This document shows, piece by piece, positions 26,000-35,200 of a stretch of DNA of 64,000 nucleotides (position 1 is its first letter; each line of letters begins with the position of its first letter). The DNA comes from an uncultured Corynebacterium sp. (GTDB taxonomy: Bacteria > Actinomycetota > Actinomycetes > Mycobacteriales > Mycobacteriaceae): positions 124,001 through 188,000 of the forward strand of contig CALUCD010000006.1 of assembly GCA_943914465.1 (NCBI GenBank). Reading direction: 5' to 3'. The notes below the pieces were generated by a model. It did not search any database. It saw nothing but the letters and a program-made list of their open reading frames with translations, and was not told the DNA's origin. Made by a program: the position numbers and the translations under genes.

Positions 26000-28900
26000 C
26001 ACCCCGGCAACCCCGGACAGCGCTGGCACCACCAGCCAGGGCGAAACCAAACCGGCTGCGCTTGCAGGTCTACTCACCGCCGCGCTCACAGACCCGAAGC
26101 TGCACGGGCTTGTCTCCCACGTCGGGGAGGATAGCCTCCATATCACCTCGATCGATCAGGCTCGGTCGTGGGTGACCGGCGCACTGGCGCGGCACTGCCC
26201 GGTGCTGGTTGTCACTGCGACTGGGCACGAGGCGGAAGACCTCGCGTCTGAACTGTGCGCGTTGCTTGGAGAAGACAACGTAGGACATTTCCCCGCCTAT
26301 GAGACGCTCCCGCATGAGCGTCTGTCGCCAGCTGCTGATGTGGTGGGGCGTCGCGCCAAAGTCCTGTGGGAACAGCCGCGGGTTGTCGTTGCTGCGGCGC
26401 GGGCAGTGTGCCAGCCAGTCCTGCCGGTCAGTGCCCCCATCGGTATCGATGCCAACGAAGAGTACGAGTTTGAAGAGCTGATCCGCCGCATCGAGGGCTT
26501 CGCTTACCAGCACGTGGATATGGTGGCGGCGCGCGGCGAGTTCGCCGTTCGTGGCGGCATCATCGATGTCTTTCCCACCACTGCTGTGCACCCGGTGCGC
26601 ATTGAATTCTGGGGTGACGAGGTCACCGACATTCGTACGTTCGCCGTCGCCGATCAACGCACAATCGATCAAGTCGCTGCGGTGGAGCTGTATCCGGCCC
26701 GGCAGCTGCAGATCGACGCGGAGGTCAAACGACGCGCCGAATCGCTCGCGCGACAATACCCCTCCAATCCTACGTTGGTGCAGCTGCTCACTACGGTCGC
26801 GCAGGGTTCACATACGGGCGGTGAGGAGGCACTGCTGCCAGTATTGACGGACGCTGCGTGGTCAGTGCTGCCAGAGCTCATGCCGAGTGGCAGCATCGTA
26901 TTAGTTACCGCGCCGGAGAAAGTGCGTGCCCGCATCGATGACCTGGAGTCTACCGATCGTGAATTCTTGGAGGCCGGTTGGGAGGCGGCGGCGATGGGGG
27001 CGCAGGGCCCGGTCGCGGTCGAAGGTTTAGACGTTTCAGCATCCTCATACCGCTCCTACGACTCTCTCGCTGTTTCCGCGCGCAAAGCGGGCAATGCATG
27101 GTGGACGTTCGCCCCACCGGGAATGTTTGCCGCGGATGACACCCGCACTCTGCCCCTAGAGTTTGCGGCTGCTCCGGCTCCAAAGGGGGAGCCGCAAGCA
27201 ATTGAGCAGCTGTTTGCAACGCTGAAGCTCCACGTCAACAGTAATCATGGCAAAGCTGCATTTATCGCCCCCGCGAAAGGGACGGTGGAGCGTACCGCCG
27301 AGCGGTTGCGCGAACACGGGATATCCGCGCGGGTAGCAAGCGACGGTTTCGAGCCGGTTGACGGCGCAGTCACCCTCTACCAGGCGCTATCGCACGGCGG
27401 CCTTGTTTTCAACGATTTGGTCGTCATCACTGAGACCGATGTCACCGGTAACCGCGTCAGCGATGTCGCGGGTGCGAAACGCCGCTCGCCGCGTCGCCGC
27501 AACCGCGTCGACCCCCTTGCACTGACACCCGGCGACTTTGTGGTGCACGAAACGCATGGCATAGGCCGGTTCATCAAAATGGCGGAACGCACCATCAAAG
27601 CAGGCGATGAGGACTCACGCCGCGAGTACATCGTGTTGGAATACCAGCCGGCCAAACGCGGCCAGCCGGCCGACCAGCTCTGGGTGCCCATGGAGTCGCT
27701 GGACTTGCTGTCAAAGTATTCCGGGGGAGAGCAGCCGCATCTGAGCAAGATGGGCGGTTCTGACTGGAAGAACACGAAGCGTAAGGCGCGCGCGGCAGTC
27801 CGTGAGATAGCCGGGGAGCTCATTGAGCTCTATGCGAAGCGCCAAGCCGCTCCGGGGCATGCATTCGCCCCCGACACCCCGTGGCAGCACGAAATGGAAG
27901 ACGCCTTCCCCTACGTGGAGACGGAAGACCAGCTCACCGCCATCGAGGCCGTAAAGACCGATATGGAAAAACCGGTGCCGATGGACCGGGTGATCGTGGG
28001 AGACGTCGGTTTTGGCAAAACGGAAGTCGCCGTGCGTGCGGCATTCAAAGCAGTACAAGACGGCAAGCAGGTCGCGGTGTTAGTGCCCACCACATTGTTG
28101 GCCCAGCAACATTTCGCCACATTTTCGGAGCGGATGGACGGCTTCGGGGTAACCGTGCGCGAGTTGTCCAGGTTCACGTCGTCCAAGGACGCCAAGACGA
28201 TTATCGACGGTTTGGCCGAAGGCTCGGTCGACGTTGTCATCGGCACCCACCGTTTGCTGGCGACCGGGGTGCAATGGAAAAATTTAGGCCTGATCGTGGT
28301 AGATGAGGAGCAGCGATTCGGTGTGGAGCACAAAGAACACATCAAGGCGCTCAAAAGCCACGTCGATGTACTGACCATGACGGCGACACCGATTCCGCGC
28401 ACCCTGGAGATGAGCCTGACCGGGATCCGCGAAATGACATCGATTACCACCCCTCCGGAGGACCGCCATCCAGTGCTGACCTATGTTGGGCCGCAGGAAG
28501 ATAAGCAGGTTGCGGCCGCGATCCGTCGCGAACTGTTGCGAGATGGCCAGGTCTTCTACATCCACAACAAGGTGGCCGATATCGAAAAAACCGCGCGCCG
28601 GTTGCGTGAGCTAGTACCGGAAGCCCGCGTGGTCGTCGCGCACGGGCAGATGAGTGAGCAGCTGCTGGAGCAGACCGTGCAGGGATTCTGGAACCGTCAC
28701 TACGACGTGCTCGTGTGCACCACGATTGTGGAAACGGGCCTGGATATCGCCAACGCCAATACGCTCATCGTGGAAAATGCCCAGAACATGGGCTTAAGCC
28801 AGCTTCATCAGCTGCGCGGCCGTGTTGGGCGCTCTCGTGAGCGCGCATACGCATACTTTTTATATCCAAAGGACAAGACACTCACGGAGACGTCCTACGA

Positions 28901-29630
28901 CCGTTTGGCAACGATCGCACAGAACAACGACTTGGGCGCAGGCATCGCCGTTGCTCAGAAGGACTTGGAAATGCGTGGCGCCGGCAACGTCCTCGGCGCA
29001 GAGCAATCCGGCCACATCGCCGGCGTGGGATTTGATATGTACGTGCGCCTGGTCGGTGAGGCCGTCTCCACCTTCAAAGCCATGATGCAAGGCGAGGTGG
29101 TCGATGCGACCGGCCAGGGCCCTGCTGAGATCCGCGTCGATCTGCCGGTGGATGCGCACATCCCGGAGGCTTACATCGGGGCAGAGCGGCTACGACTCGA
29201 GGTTTATCGCAAACTCGCTGAGGCGCGCAATGAGGATGATTTGCGCACTGTGGCGGACGAGGTTGTTGATCGCTTCGGGCCACTGCCGCAAGAGGTCGAG
29301 CACCTCATGGCGGTAGCTCGGTTGCGCCACCTTGCTCGCCAGGTCGGTGTTGCAGACATTTTGGTCCAGGGCACCCGGATCAAGCTCCACCCGGTGGAGC
29401 TGCCCGATTCTAAACAGGTGAGGTTGAAGCGGCTGTATCCTGGAGCGACCTACCGCGCCGCGGCGAAGGCACTCCAGGTGCCTCTGCCACGAGAGTCTCA
29501 CAGCGTTGGCAGCCCCAATTTGCGTGACACCGAGCTGCTGCAGTGGGTGGCGGATTTTCTCTCAGAGATGTTCGATGCCGAACACATCTCGGTGTCCGGT
29601 TCAACCGTGGCTAGCGCACCGAGAACGTAA
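25986..29630 (+). CDS. mfd: Transcription-repair coupling factor Mfd
   Basis: This protein of about 1214 residues removes stalled RNA polymerase and recruits UvrA. The N-terminal UvrB-like domain is followed by the RNA polymerase interaction domain (GDFVVHETHGIGRF near 510). The translocase motifs are Walker A GDVGFGKTE, DEEQ box VVDEEQRFG, TMTATPIPRTLEM, and motif VI QLRGRVGRSRERAY. The C-terminal TRCF domain is present. The ATG at 25986 follows GAAGAAGGACGA inside the TetR gene end. Its 3' end overlaps the convergent esterase-like gene by 20 bases. Confidence 0.97.
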   Translation: MAQRDTPATPDSAGTTSQGETKPAALAGLLTAALTDPKLHGLVSHVGEDSLHITSIDQARSWVTGALARHCPVLVVTATGHEAEDLASELCALLGEDNVGHFPAYETLPHERLSPAADVVGRRAKVLWEQPRVVVAAARAVCQPVLPVSAPIGIDANEEYEFEELIRRIEGFAYQHVDMVAARGEFAVRGGIIDVFPTTAVHPVRIEFWGDEVTDIRTFAVADQRTIDQVAAVELYPARQLQIDAEVKRRAESLARQYPSNPTLVQLLTTVAQGSHTGGEEALLPVLTDAAWSVLPELMPSGSIVLVTAPEKVRARIDDLESTDREFLEAGWEAAAMGAQGPVAVEGLDVSASSYRSYDSLAVSARKAGNAWWTFAPPGMFAADDTRTLPLEFAAAPAPKGEPQAIEQLFATLKLHVNSNHGKAAFIAPAKGTVERTAERLREHGISARVASDGFEPVDGAVTLYQALSHGGLVFNDLVVITETDVTGNRVSDVAGAKRRSPRRRNRVDPLALTPGDFVVHETHGIGRFIKMAERTIKAGDEDSRREYIVLEYQPAKRGQPADQLWVPMESLDLLSKYSGGEQPHLSKMGGSDWKNTKRKARAAVREIAGELIELYAKRQAAPGHAFAPDTPWQHEMEDAFPYVETEDQLTAIEAVKTDMEKPVPMDRVIVGDVGFGKTEVAVRAAFKAVQDGKQVAVLVPTTLLAQQHFATFSERMDGFGVTVRELSRFTSSKDAKTIIDGLAEGSVDVVIGTHRLLATGVQWKNLGLIVVDEEQRFGVEHKEHIKALKSHVDVLTMTATPIPRTLEMSLTGIREMTSITTPPEDRHPVLTYVGPQEDKQVAAAIRRELLRDGQVFYIHNKVADIEKTARRLRELVPEARVVVAHGQMSEQLLEQTVQGFWNRHYDVLVCTTIVETGLDIANANTLIVENAQNMGLSQLHQLRGRVGRSRERAYAYFLYPKDKTLTETSYDRLATIAQNNDLGAGIAVAQKDLEMRGAGNVLGAEQSGHIAGVGFDMYVRLVGEAVSTFKAMMQGEVVDATGQGPAEIRVDLPVDAHIPEAYIGAERLRLEVYRKLAEARNEDDLRTVADEVVDRFGPLPQEVEHLMAVARLRHLARQVGVADILVQGTRIKLHPVELPDSKQVRLKRLYPGATYRAAAKALQVPLPRESHSVGSPNLRDTELLQWVADFLSEMFDAEHISVSGSTVASAPRT

Positions 29631-30882
29631 TAATCTCCGTGTCGTCGGCCTTGCCCGGATAGCGACCATCGTCTCCCGGGAAGTTGTTGTCCAGTGCGGT
29701 GAGATACCGGCCGTCTCGAAGTTGCATGATGGTCTCCACGCTGCGAAGTGCGAATGAGAATGGGTCACCCACCCCGTAAGCGCCAGCGTCCGAGACCATC
29801 CCGATCTTTCCTGGGTTGACGATGTCGAGCAGGTCGACGAGTTGTTCCTTAGCCAGCACATTGCCTGGCGCAGCGTCAGCGAAACGCTTCACTGCGAACA
29901 CTTTCTTCAACGCAGCTTCGGTTCCAAGCGCGTCGTCGCGCTCGAGCACAAGGAGTGTGCCGTCCGCTGTGAGGAACGCGTCACCGATGAGTGCATCATC
30001 ATCTTCGGTACGGTACTGCCAGATCACACCGGTGTATTCACGACGCTCAGTGTCAAACTGGGACACAATACGAATCTTCTTGTCAGTGGCCTCATCCAGG
30101 TAACCCTCGAAGATGGGGTAGAGGTAGCGCCCATCGCTGGCCATGGCCTCAAACCCTTTGGAGTTACGCAGGTTCGGCGACGTATCAGCGGCGAGTGTGG
30201 GGTTGGACGGGCTTTTCACTCCCGGGTAAGGGTAGGGGGCATCAAGCAGGGTGCCGTCAGCGCCCACATGAAGGATGAACGGGCCGAACTCGTCGCCGAT
30301 CCAGAACGAGCCATCATCGGCGCGAACGAACGACTCCAGGTCAAAATCAGCACCAGTCAGCGCCCGCTCTTGCGTGCCTTCGTTCACGATCGGCCACGGG
30401 ATCTTGTGATGCGGATCTTTGATCTGAAGGAAGTCAACGACGTCTACACCGCCAGCCGCACCGGGGTTAGCGGCATTGGCTGCTGTCTCCCAGTGGGGTT
30501 TGACGGTGTAAATCCGCAGGAGGAAATCAGATGAGTTTGCGTTGCTGCCAAATCCGTTATCTGGCAGGCCGTAGAATGTGCCGTCTCCGACTTCGATCAT
30601 TCCCGAGAACCCGGGGATGACCTGACCGGGGTACGGAGGAGTGTTGCCGTTGGCGGGGGAGGAGTCCCGGCCTGACGCTGGCCCTGGCGCCATGTGCAGC
30701 GCGCTGAGTTTTGCGCGAGCGTCAAGTGTCGCATTGGGGGCGATATCTCGAATGGGACTGGAACCGATCAGGTGGCTCAGTAGCCCACTCGCGAGCAAGA
30801 TACTCGACATCGTGGCGAGTATGTGGCGGAAATTCGTCGAGCTGAAGAGGTGGTGCACTGGGGTGGGAAGCTGGATACGCAT
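29611..30882 (-). CDS. Secreted esterase-like/phytase-like beta-propeller protein
   Basis: This 423-residue protein starts with a basic N-terminus and a hydrophobic stretch (about 22-42), suggesting export or membrane anchoring. The rest resembles the 'esterase-like activity of phytase' family: GFSGMIEVGDGTFYGLPDNGFG, ADFDLESFVRADDGSFWIGDEFGPF, and NSKGFEAMASDGRYLYP. Such proteins are thought to be calcium-binding beta-propellers that hydrolyse phosphoesters, but the real substrate is unknown. The ATG follows AGGAGAGCCC. It is a single gene, convergent with mfd. Confidence 0.72.
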   Translation of the reverse strand: MRIQLPTPVHHLFSSTNFRHILATMSSILLASGLLSHLIGSSPIRDIAPNATLDARAKLSALHMAPGPASGRDSSPANGNTPPYPGQVIPGFSGMIEVGDGTFYGLPDNGFGSNANSSDFLLRIYTVKPHWETAANAANPGAAGGVDVVDFLQIKDPHHKIPWPIVNEGTQERALTGADFDLESFVRADDGSFWIGDEFGPFILHVGADGTLLDAPYPYPGVKSPSNPTLAADTSPNLRNSKGFEAMASDGRYLYPIFEGYLDEATDKKIRIVSQFDTERREYTGVIWQYRTEDDDALIGDAFLTADGTLLVLERDDALGTEAALKKVFAVKRFADAAPGNVLAKEQLVDLLDIVNPGKIGMVSDAGAYGVGDPFSFALRSVETIMQLRDGRYLTALDNNFPGDDGRYPGKADDTEIITFSVR

Positions 30883-30898
30883 GGGCTCTCCTGGTAAG

Positions 30899-30920
30899 AC
30901 TGACCGAACGTGAGGCGAGG
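30899..30920. promoter_or_regulatory. Very tentative TetR-operator-like half site
   Basis: ACTGACCG at 30899 matches the left arm of the paaK operator exactly, and 13 of 16 fixed positions of the 22-bp pattern fit, but the right arm (AGGCGAGG) is poorly palindromic. It is just upstream of the phytase-like gene. Probably chance. Confidence 0.15.
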
Positions 30921-31121
30921 CTCAAGGCGCTGTCTGTATTGCGCGCATGGTCAGCTTAAGACGGGCACATGCGTCTCGCTCGTCGGCTGGATCGGTCTCG
31001 TCGGCTTCCCGGCTCCCTTGCGTTGCAGGAGCTGATGCCCGTGCTCGGCACCCAATGGGTGACCGGTGATGGCGTGGACACCCGTGTATCGTATGCTGTT
31101 CTGGCGAATAGTTCGCGTAGA

Positions 31122-31195
31122 GCCCCCATAGCCCAATCGGCAGAGGCAGCGGACTTAAAATCCGTTCAGTGTCGGTTCGAGTCCGACTGGGGGCA
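31122..31195 (+). tRNA. tRNA-Leu (anticodon UAA), short variable arm
   Basis: A 74-base cloverleaf: acceptor GCCCCCA/TGGGGGC, anticodon stem GCGGA/TCCGT closing loop CTTAAAA with anticodon TAA, and T arm GTCGG-TTCGAGT-CCGAC. CCA is not encoded. Leucine tRNAs normally have a long class II variable arm; here only a few bases separate the anticodon and T stems. A similar short tRNA-Leu(UAA) occurs in other actinobacteria as I recall. The roadblock gene converges 25 bases downstream. Confidence 0.93.
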
Positions 31196-31220
31196 CAGTG
31201 CAATCAGAGTTTTGCGGCAA

Positions 31221-31718
31221 TCACACTTCTGCGAGCCACTCTGCCATCGCGATGGCGGACTGCCGGGCGTGGTAGACAACCATGCCCAGCTGTGTATCGC
31301 GGGCAAACAGCGTCATCACCAGGTGCCCTACCGGTGGGTGCTCGATTTTCGCAAGCGCCATGTATTCGTCGGCGGGGCGTGACACGGTCACAATCGCTGG
31401 TTGGGAGGTGTCATCGGTCGCCGGCTCAAGCACGTCCCCCTGTGCCTCCGCCACGCCCAGCATTGAAGAGCTCAGCGCGGTGATTTCTGATGCCACGAGT
31501 GAGTCGGGCAGCCCAAGTGAACACACGTGTAGGCCATCGCCGGTACCCAATGCTACGGCGTACAAACCTGGGACGCTGTGTCGCATCCGGGCCATTGCCG
31601 GCAGAATTGCAGCCGCCAAATCGTTGGTGGCGAAATCTTGGCCGCGCACCCGACGGTGACGCCCGATTTCTACCTTCCAGTCGTAGTCTTCCTGCAGTAT
31701 CTCTTTCGGTACGTTCAT
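31221..31718 (-). CDS. Roadblock/LC7-domain protein (CvnB-like)
   Basis: This 165-residue protein has a roadblock/LC7 domain in its C-terminal 120 residues: VPGLYAVALGTGDGLHVCSLG, a helix EITALSSSMLGVAEAQG, then the strand-helix GHLVMTLFARDTQLGMVVY. Roadblock proteins act as regulators or activators of Ras-like GTPases. The start ATG overlaps the GTPase stop by 4 bases (ATGA), so the two proteins are made together and probably form a complex. The first 45 residues are outside the domain and unrecognised. Confidence 0.75.
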   Translation of the reverse strand: MNVPKEILQEDYDWKVEIGRHRRVRGQDFATNDLAAAILPAMARMRHSVPGLYAVALGTGDGLHVCSLGLPDSLVASEITALSSSMLGVAEAQGDVLEPATDDTSQPAIVTVSRPADEYMALAKIEHPPVGHLVMTLFARDTQLGMVVYHARQSAIAMAEWLAEV

Positions 31719-32365
31719 CGGTATTCTTCCACTCGTTTCAGCGCGATCTCGGCGATGGCCGCCACGTCATACAAATTTCGTGGATCAGTCATTTGCACTG
31801 GAATATCCCCGTGGCCACGAACCTCCAACAGATGCTTGATCCTTGGTACCGGATCCTCCTGGTCTGGAGCCAAGAAATTCACCCCAATGGCGGTTCGGTG
31901 TAGCGCCCTTTTTTCCCCCAACATGCTAACCCATTCTTCTACCTGATCTGTGAGCAGATGCTCATATCCGAACATCATAAGAACAAGTCCGGCTTCCGGG
32001 TTGAGCGCGGGGGTTCGTGATGAATCGAAGCGATCTTGACCTGCCGTTCCGTAGAGCGCTACGCGGCTGCCGTCTGCGCGTTCCCAAACCCCTATCTCAA
32101 TGCCGACGGTGGTAGTCTCTTTACCTCCGACCACGAAATCGTTCATGGTCGAGGCTCGTACTTCAGAGCCGATCGTCCTAGAGGTGGACAGCGTGCGTAC
32201 TGCCGTGGTTTTGCCGACTCCGACTGGGCCTACGAAGACCACTTCGGCGTCGGAGTGAGCGCCGATAATCGCATCGTCAGGCATTGCGAGGGCGGGGTCG
32301 ACATCTGCGGCTGAGCGCTCTTCCAGTTTGCCGTGCCGCGGAGCATGCCGAGCATCGAAATTCAT
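31715..32365 (-). CDS. Ras-like small GTPase (MglA/CvnD-like)
   Basis: This 216-residue protein has Walker A GPVGVGKTT near 46-54 and a switch II/G3 region LYGTAGQDRF in which GTAGQ replaces the Ras DTAGQ, as in MglA and conservon GTPases. The usual NKxD is degenerate (VNFLAPDQ). About 35 N-terminal residues are low complexity and charged. It is the first gene of a two-gene operon with a roadblock protein and is divergent from a second roadblock-like gene. Its cellular role is unknown. Confidence 0.8.
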   Translation of the reverse strand: MNFDARHAPRHGKLEERSAADVDPALAMPDDAIIGAHSDAEVVFVGPVGVGKTTAVRTLSTSRTIGSEVRASTMNDFVVGGKETTTVGIEIGVWERADGSRVALYGTAGQDRFDSSRTPALNPEAGLVLMMFGYEHLLTDQVEEWVSMLGEKRALHRTAIGVNFLAPDQEDPVPRIKHLLEVRGHGDIPVQMTDPRNLYDVAAIAEIALKRVEEYR

Positions 32366-32507
32366 ATCAATCTCTCCGGTTTCTGCCAGGGATTTTTACA
32401 GCAATGTTGAACTAATTTTAAAAGAAAGTTACTCTCTATCTGTCTCGTTTGGAAAATCCCCCCCAAATCGACGATGATTGTCTACGGGTAGATACGAAAG
32501 GAACCCC

Positions 32508-32882
32508 ATGACTCAACAAGATAACCTGAACAACTTCCTCGAGTCCCTCTCGGCGGATCTGAACGGCTTCATCGGCGCATCTATTGTCGATCTTGACACC
32601 GGTATGTCGCTCGCATCAATCTCCAAGTACCCGGACTTCGACCTTGACGTCGCAGCCGCTTACAACTCCGAGATGGTCAAGGCGAAGTTCAAGACCATGG
32701 AGGCCCTCGGCATCAGCGGCGGGCTCGAGGATATGTTGCTGACTCTGACCGATCAGCTGCACCTGATTAAGTTCCTCGATGACAACATGTTCGTCTACCT
32801 CGCGGTGACCTCCGCACAGAGCAACCTTGCGTTGATGCGCAAGTCCGTGCTTCTGCGCATCCGCGAATACGACCTCGCATGA
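32508..32882 (+). CDS. Second roadblock-like protein
   Basis: This 124-residue protein shows the alpha-beta pattern of roadblock/LC7 folds: GFIGASIVDLDTGMSLASIS, a helical middle (SEMVKAKFKTMEALGI), the strands DMLLTLTDQLHLIKFL and MFVYLAVTSAQSNLALM, and a C-terminal helix. The fold assignment is by eye. The ATG follows GAAAGGAACCCC. The divergent GTPase-roadblock pair starts 142 bases away, so they share a control region. Confidence 0.65.
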   Translation: MTQQDNLNNFLESLSADLNGFIGASIVDLDTGMSLASISKYPDFDLDVAAAYNSEMVKAKFKTMEALGISGGLEDMLLTLTDQLHLIKFLDDNMFVYLAVTSAQSNLALMRKSVLLRIREYDLA

Positions 32883-32931
32883 AGGCTTGAGGGCGGAGCG
32901 CTCCCGATTGATTTCGGAGGGCGCGGGAATC

Positions 32932-32967
32932 GTGATCCACACGAGCCGCACGGCGACACTGCGGTGA
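32932..32967 (+). other. Possible 11-codon leader ORF coupled to the next gene
   Basis: A GTG at 32932, ten bases after GGAGGG, opens a frame reading MIHTSRTATLR and ending at TGA 32965-32967. This stop overlaps the GTG start of the next gene as GTGA. The downstream GTG has no ribosome binding site of its own, so translation could be coupled through this short frame. It may equally be chance. Confidence 0.25.
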
Positions 32968-33422
32968 GCGATTCCTGGACTTCCGATGATCGTCCCGATC
33001 ATCGCGGAGAAAAAGCTGCGCCTGACTCGGGCGCCACCATGGTCGGCCGAAACGACCGGAACGACCGGGTCAAGGGAGACGCCCGGTTGGAATCGGCTGT
33101 GTCCTTGGATTCGCAGATCCCGGTCGACGGTACGGTTGTCGATGACACTGTTGAGGCTGTCATCTACACCGAATTGATGCGCGCGTCCGGTGAAGCTCAT
33201 GCAGTCGACCCGCAGTCAGGATCGGCGGAAGATGACAGTGACCGCGCGGGCGGCTCAGTCGAGGCGCCCCGCGCGCCGCGTGCGGTCGAAGCGCGAGATG
33301 TACGCGGGGTTCAACGCAGCGTTGAGCGCCCGAGCGTTCCACCTGCTGACCACCACCACGACGAGAATCCTGGATTCTTCACCTCTCTCGCGCGGTTTCT
33401 GGGGTTGTCGAAAGACGACTAG
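32964..33422 (+). CDS. Hypothetical protein following the roadblock gene
   Basis: This 152-residue protein is not recognised. It is polar, rich in Asp, Arg and Ser, and looks disordered for residues 1-125. The end, HHHDENPGFFTSLARFLGLSKDD without the first residues, forms a short amphipathic helix (FFTSLARFLGL) that could bind membrane or a partner. It is 81 bases after the roadblock-like gene on the same strand. The start is GTG at 32964; no other start is available in this frame after the stop at 32880. Reality of the gene is probable, not certain. Confidence 0.5.
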   Translation: MSDSWTSDDRPDHRGEKAAPDSGATMVGRNDRNDRVKGDARLESAVSLDSQIPVDGTVVDDTVEAVIYTELMRASGEAHAVDPQSGSAEDDSDRAGGSVEAPRAPRAVEARDVRGVQRSVERPSVPPADHHHDENPGFFTSLARFLGLSKDD

Positions 33423-33601
33423 TGTTTGACCGGTCTCCACCTGAAACTCGCACGCAGGTGACAGGGTGCTCAGAACAGCGGGGCTCAGTGTTTGGATGTG
33501 AGCGTACGGCGGATATTCACCGCAATCACTACTTGACAAACTTTGCACGCAATGCTGTCTGTTTCTGAAGTACTTGGGGCAAAATAAGGGCGCAGCTGCA
33601 T

Positions 33602-35200
33602 CTACGCCGTATCCCTTCGCGCTAACGGGGTGGCAAGCGCGCTGGGGGAGCGATCCCCGCGCAATCGCTTGAGCACGTTCTCGGCAGAGATCAGACACAT
33701 TGGCACGCCGACGCCCGGCACTGTGGTCGCCCCGGCATAGTAGAGGTTTGCCACCTTCTTCGATTTGTTCTTACCCCGGAAGAACGCCGATTGTCGCAGT
33801 GTATGGGCAGGCCCGATAGAGCCGCCCGACCAGGCGTGGTAGCGCTCGGCGAAGTCAGCCGGGCCGAGGGTGCGCGCCACCACCACTCGCTCACGCAGGT
33901 CTGAGATTTTGCACCAGCGTGCAATCTGGTCAATCGCTCCGTCTGCGATTTGCGCCACCGCTGCAGACGCTTCTGGGTGATACATATCCCCGTGGCCGAG
34001 ATGCACGGCCGCAGGAACTGGGACGAGAACAAAGAGGTTTTCGTGGCCTTCGGGCGCAGTTGATGCATCGGTTGCAGACGGTTTAGAGATGTAGATCGAC
34101 CTTGAAGCACGATTCGTTCGGGTTGCGACCGGCCCGTCGAAAACCGCCGCAAAGTCATCGTCCCATTCAGCGGAAAACAAAAGATTATGGTGCAGCAGCT
34201 GCGGTAATTCACCCTGCACACCGAGCATTACCAATACGGTGCCCAACCCGGGATCGCGCGGCGCGAAGTATGACTCGTCGTAGGTGCGAAGCGCCTTCGG
34301 CAGAAGGGACGTCTCGGTGTGATGCATATCCGCGCACGAGATCACGATGTCAGCCTCGAGCTCTTCACCGCTGACTAACTGCACACCGCGTGCCCGCGCG
34401 TGCCCTTTCCGGTCGGTGGTGTGGGTGATGGCAGCAACGTCAGCTCCGAGTCGAATCTGGGCACCATGCGCGAGGGCGAGGTTGTGAATCGCGCTGATCA
34501 CCGCCGCAAACCCGCCCTGTGGGTACTGCACTCCCTGCACCAGATCCGTATGACTCATCAGGTGGTATAGCGAGGGCGTGCGGGAAGGATGAGAGGACAA
34601 AAACACGGCAGGGTACGTCAGCATCTGCCGCAGCCGCGTATCAGCAAACTGCCGGGCTACATACTTATCCAGCGGCAACGTTAAAAGCTTCGCTAAATTA
34701 CGGTAGCGGCCGCGCATTCGCGTATCGACGAATCCTCGCACCCCCTCGAAATTCGTGTACAAAAACCGATCTAGCGCCATGGAGTACGTCTCTGCGGCAG
34801 AGTCGAGATAGCGTGACAGCACCTCGCCCGCCCCAGCCTCGATTGATTCGTAGAGTGCTTCTGCGTGTGCCCGGCCAGATGTCACATCGATTGGAGCCTG
34901 CCCTTCAGGAAACAATCGGTAGGCAGGTGTCAGCTGCTTCAGGTCCAGTAGTTCTTCAGTGCGTTTCCCAAACAACGCGAAGAAGTGGTCGAACGCGTCG
35001 GGCATGAGATACCACGAAGGGCCAGTGTCGAACCGAAACCCGTCAACGCGGTATTCGTCTGCCCGCCCCCCGATTTCGTTCAGACGCTCAACCACGGTGA
35101 CCTCGTAGCCGTCGCGCGACAATAACGCCGCCGTGGCAAGGCCAGCGACCCCGGCGCCGATCACAATCGCTGTTTGATCGCGAGCTGCCTTAGTGGTCAT
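33602..35200 (-). CDS. crtI: Phytoene desaturase CrtI
   Basis: This 532-residue FAD enzyme begins with the dinucleotide-binding motif VIGAGVAGLATAALL and has ERLNEIGGRA, FDTGPSWYLMP, and the C-terminal YYAGATTVPGVGVPMCL signature of bacterial CrtI. It introduces double bonds into phytoene to give lycopene or a related polyene. Its start overlaps the end of crtB by 11 bases. It is the last gene of the opu-phr-crtB-crtI operon. No cyclase or elongase gene follows here. Confidence 0.93.
   Translation of the reverse strand: MTTKAARDQTAIVIGAGVAGLATAALLSRDGYEVTVVERLNEIGGRADEYRVDGFRFDTGPSWYLMPDAFDHFFALFGKRTEELLDLKQLTPAYRLFPEGQAPIDVTSGRAHAEALYESIEAGAGEVLSRYLDSAAETYSMALDRFLYTNFEGVRGFVDTRMRGRYRNLAKLLTLPLDKYVARQFADTRLRQMLTYPAVFLSSHPSRTPSLYHLMSHTDLVQGVQYPQGGFAAVISAIHNLALAHGAQIRLGADVAAITHTTDRKGHARARGVQLVSGEELEADIVISCADMHHTETSLLPKALRTYDESYFAPRDPGLGTVLVMLGVQGELPQLLHHNLLFSAEWDDDFAAVFDGPVATRTNRASRSIYISKPSATDASTAPEGHENLFVLVPVPAAVHLGHGDMYHPEASAAVAQIADGAIDQIARWCKISDLRERVVVARTLGPADFAERYHAWSGGSIGPAHTLRQSAFFRGKNKSKKVANLYYAGATTVPGVGVPMCLISAENVLKRLRGDRSPSALATPLARRDTA

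Noticed and set aside
31122..33422. GTPase/roadblock module as an element integrated at tRNA-Leu
   Set aside because: No integrase, no direct repeat of the tRNA 3' end and no change in base composition.
33533..33561. Perfect TTGACA in the gap between the hypothetical gene and crtI
   Set aside because: There is no acceptable -10 at 16 to 18 bases and the only gene in that direction is crtI read antisense.
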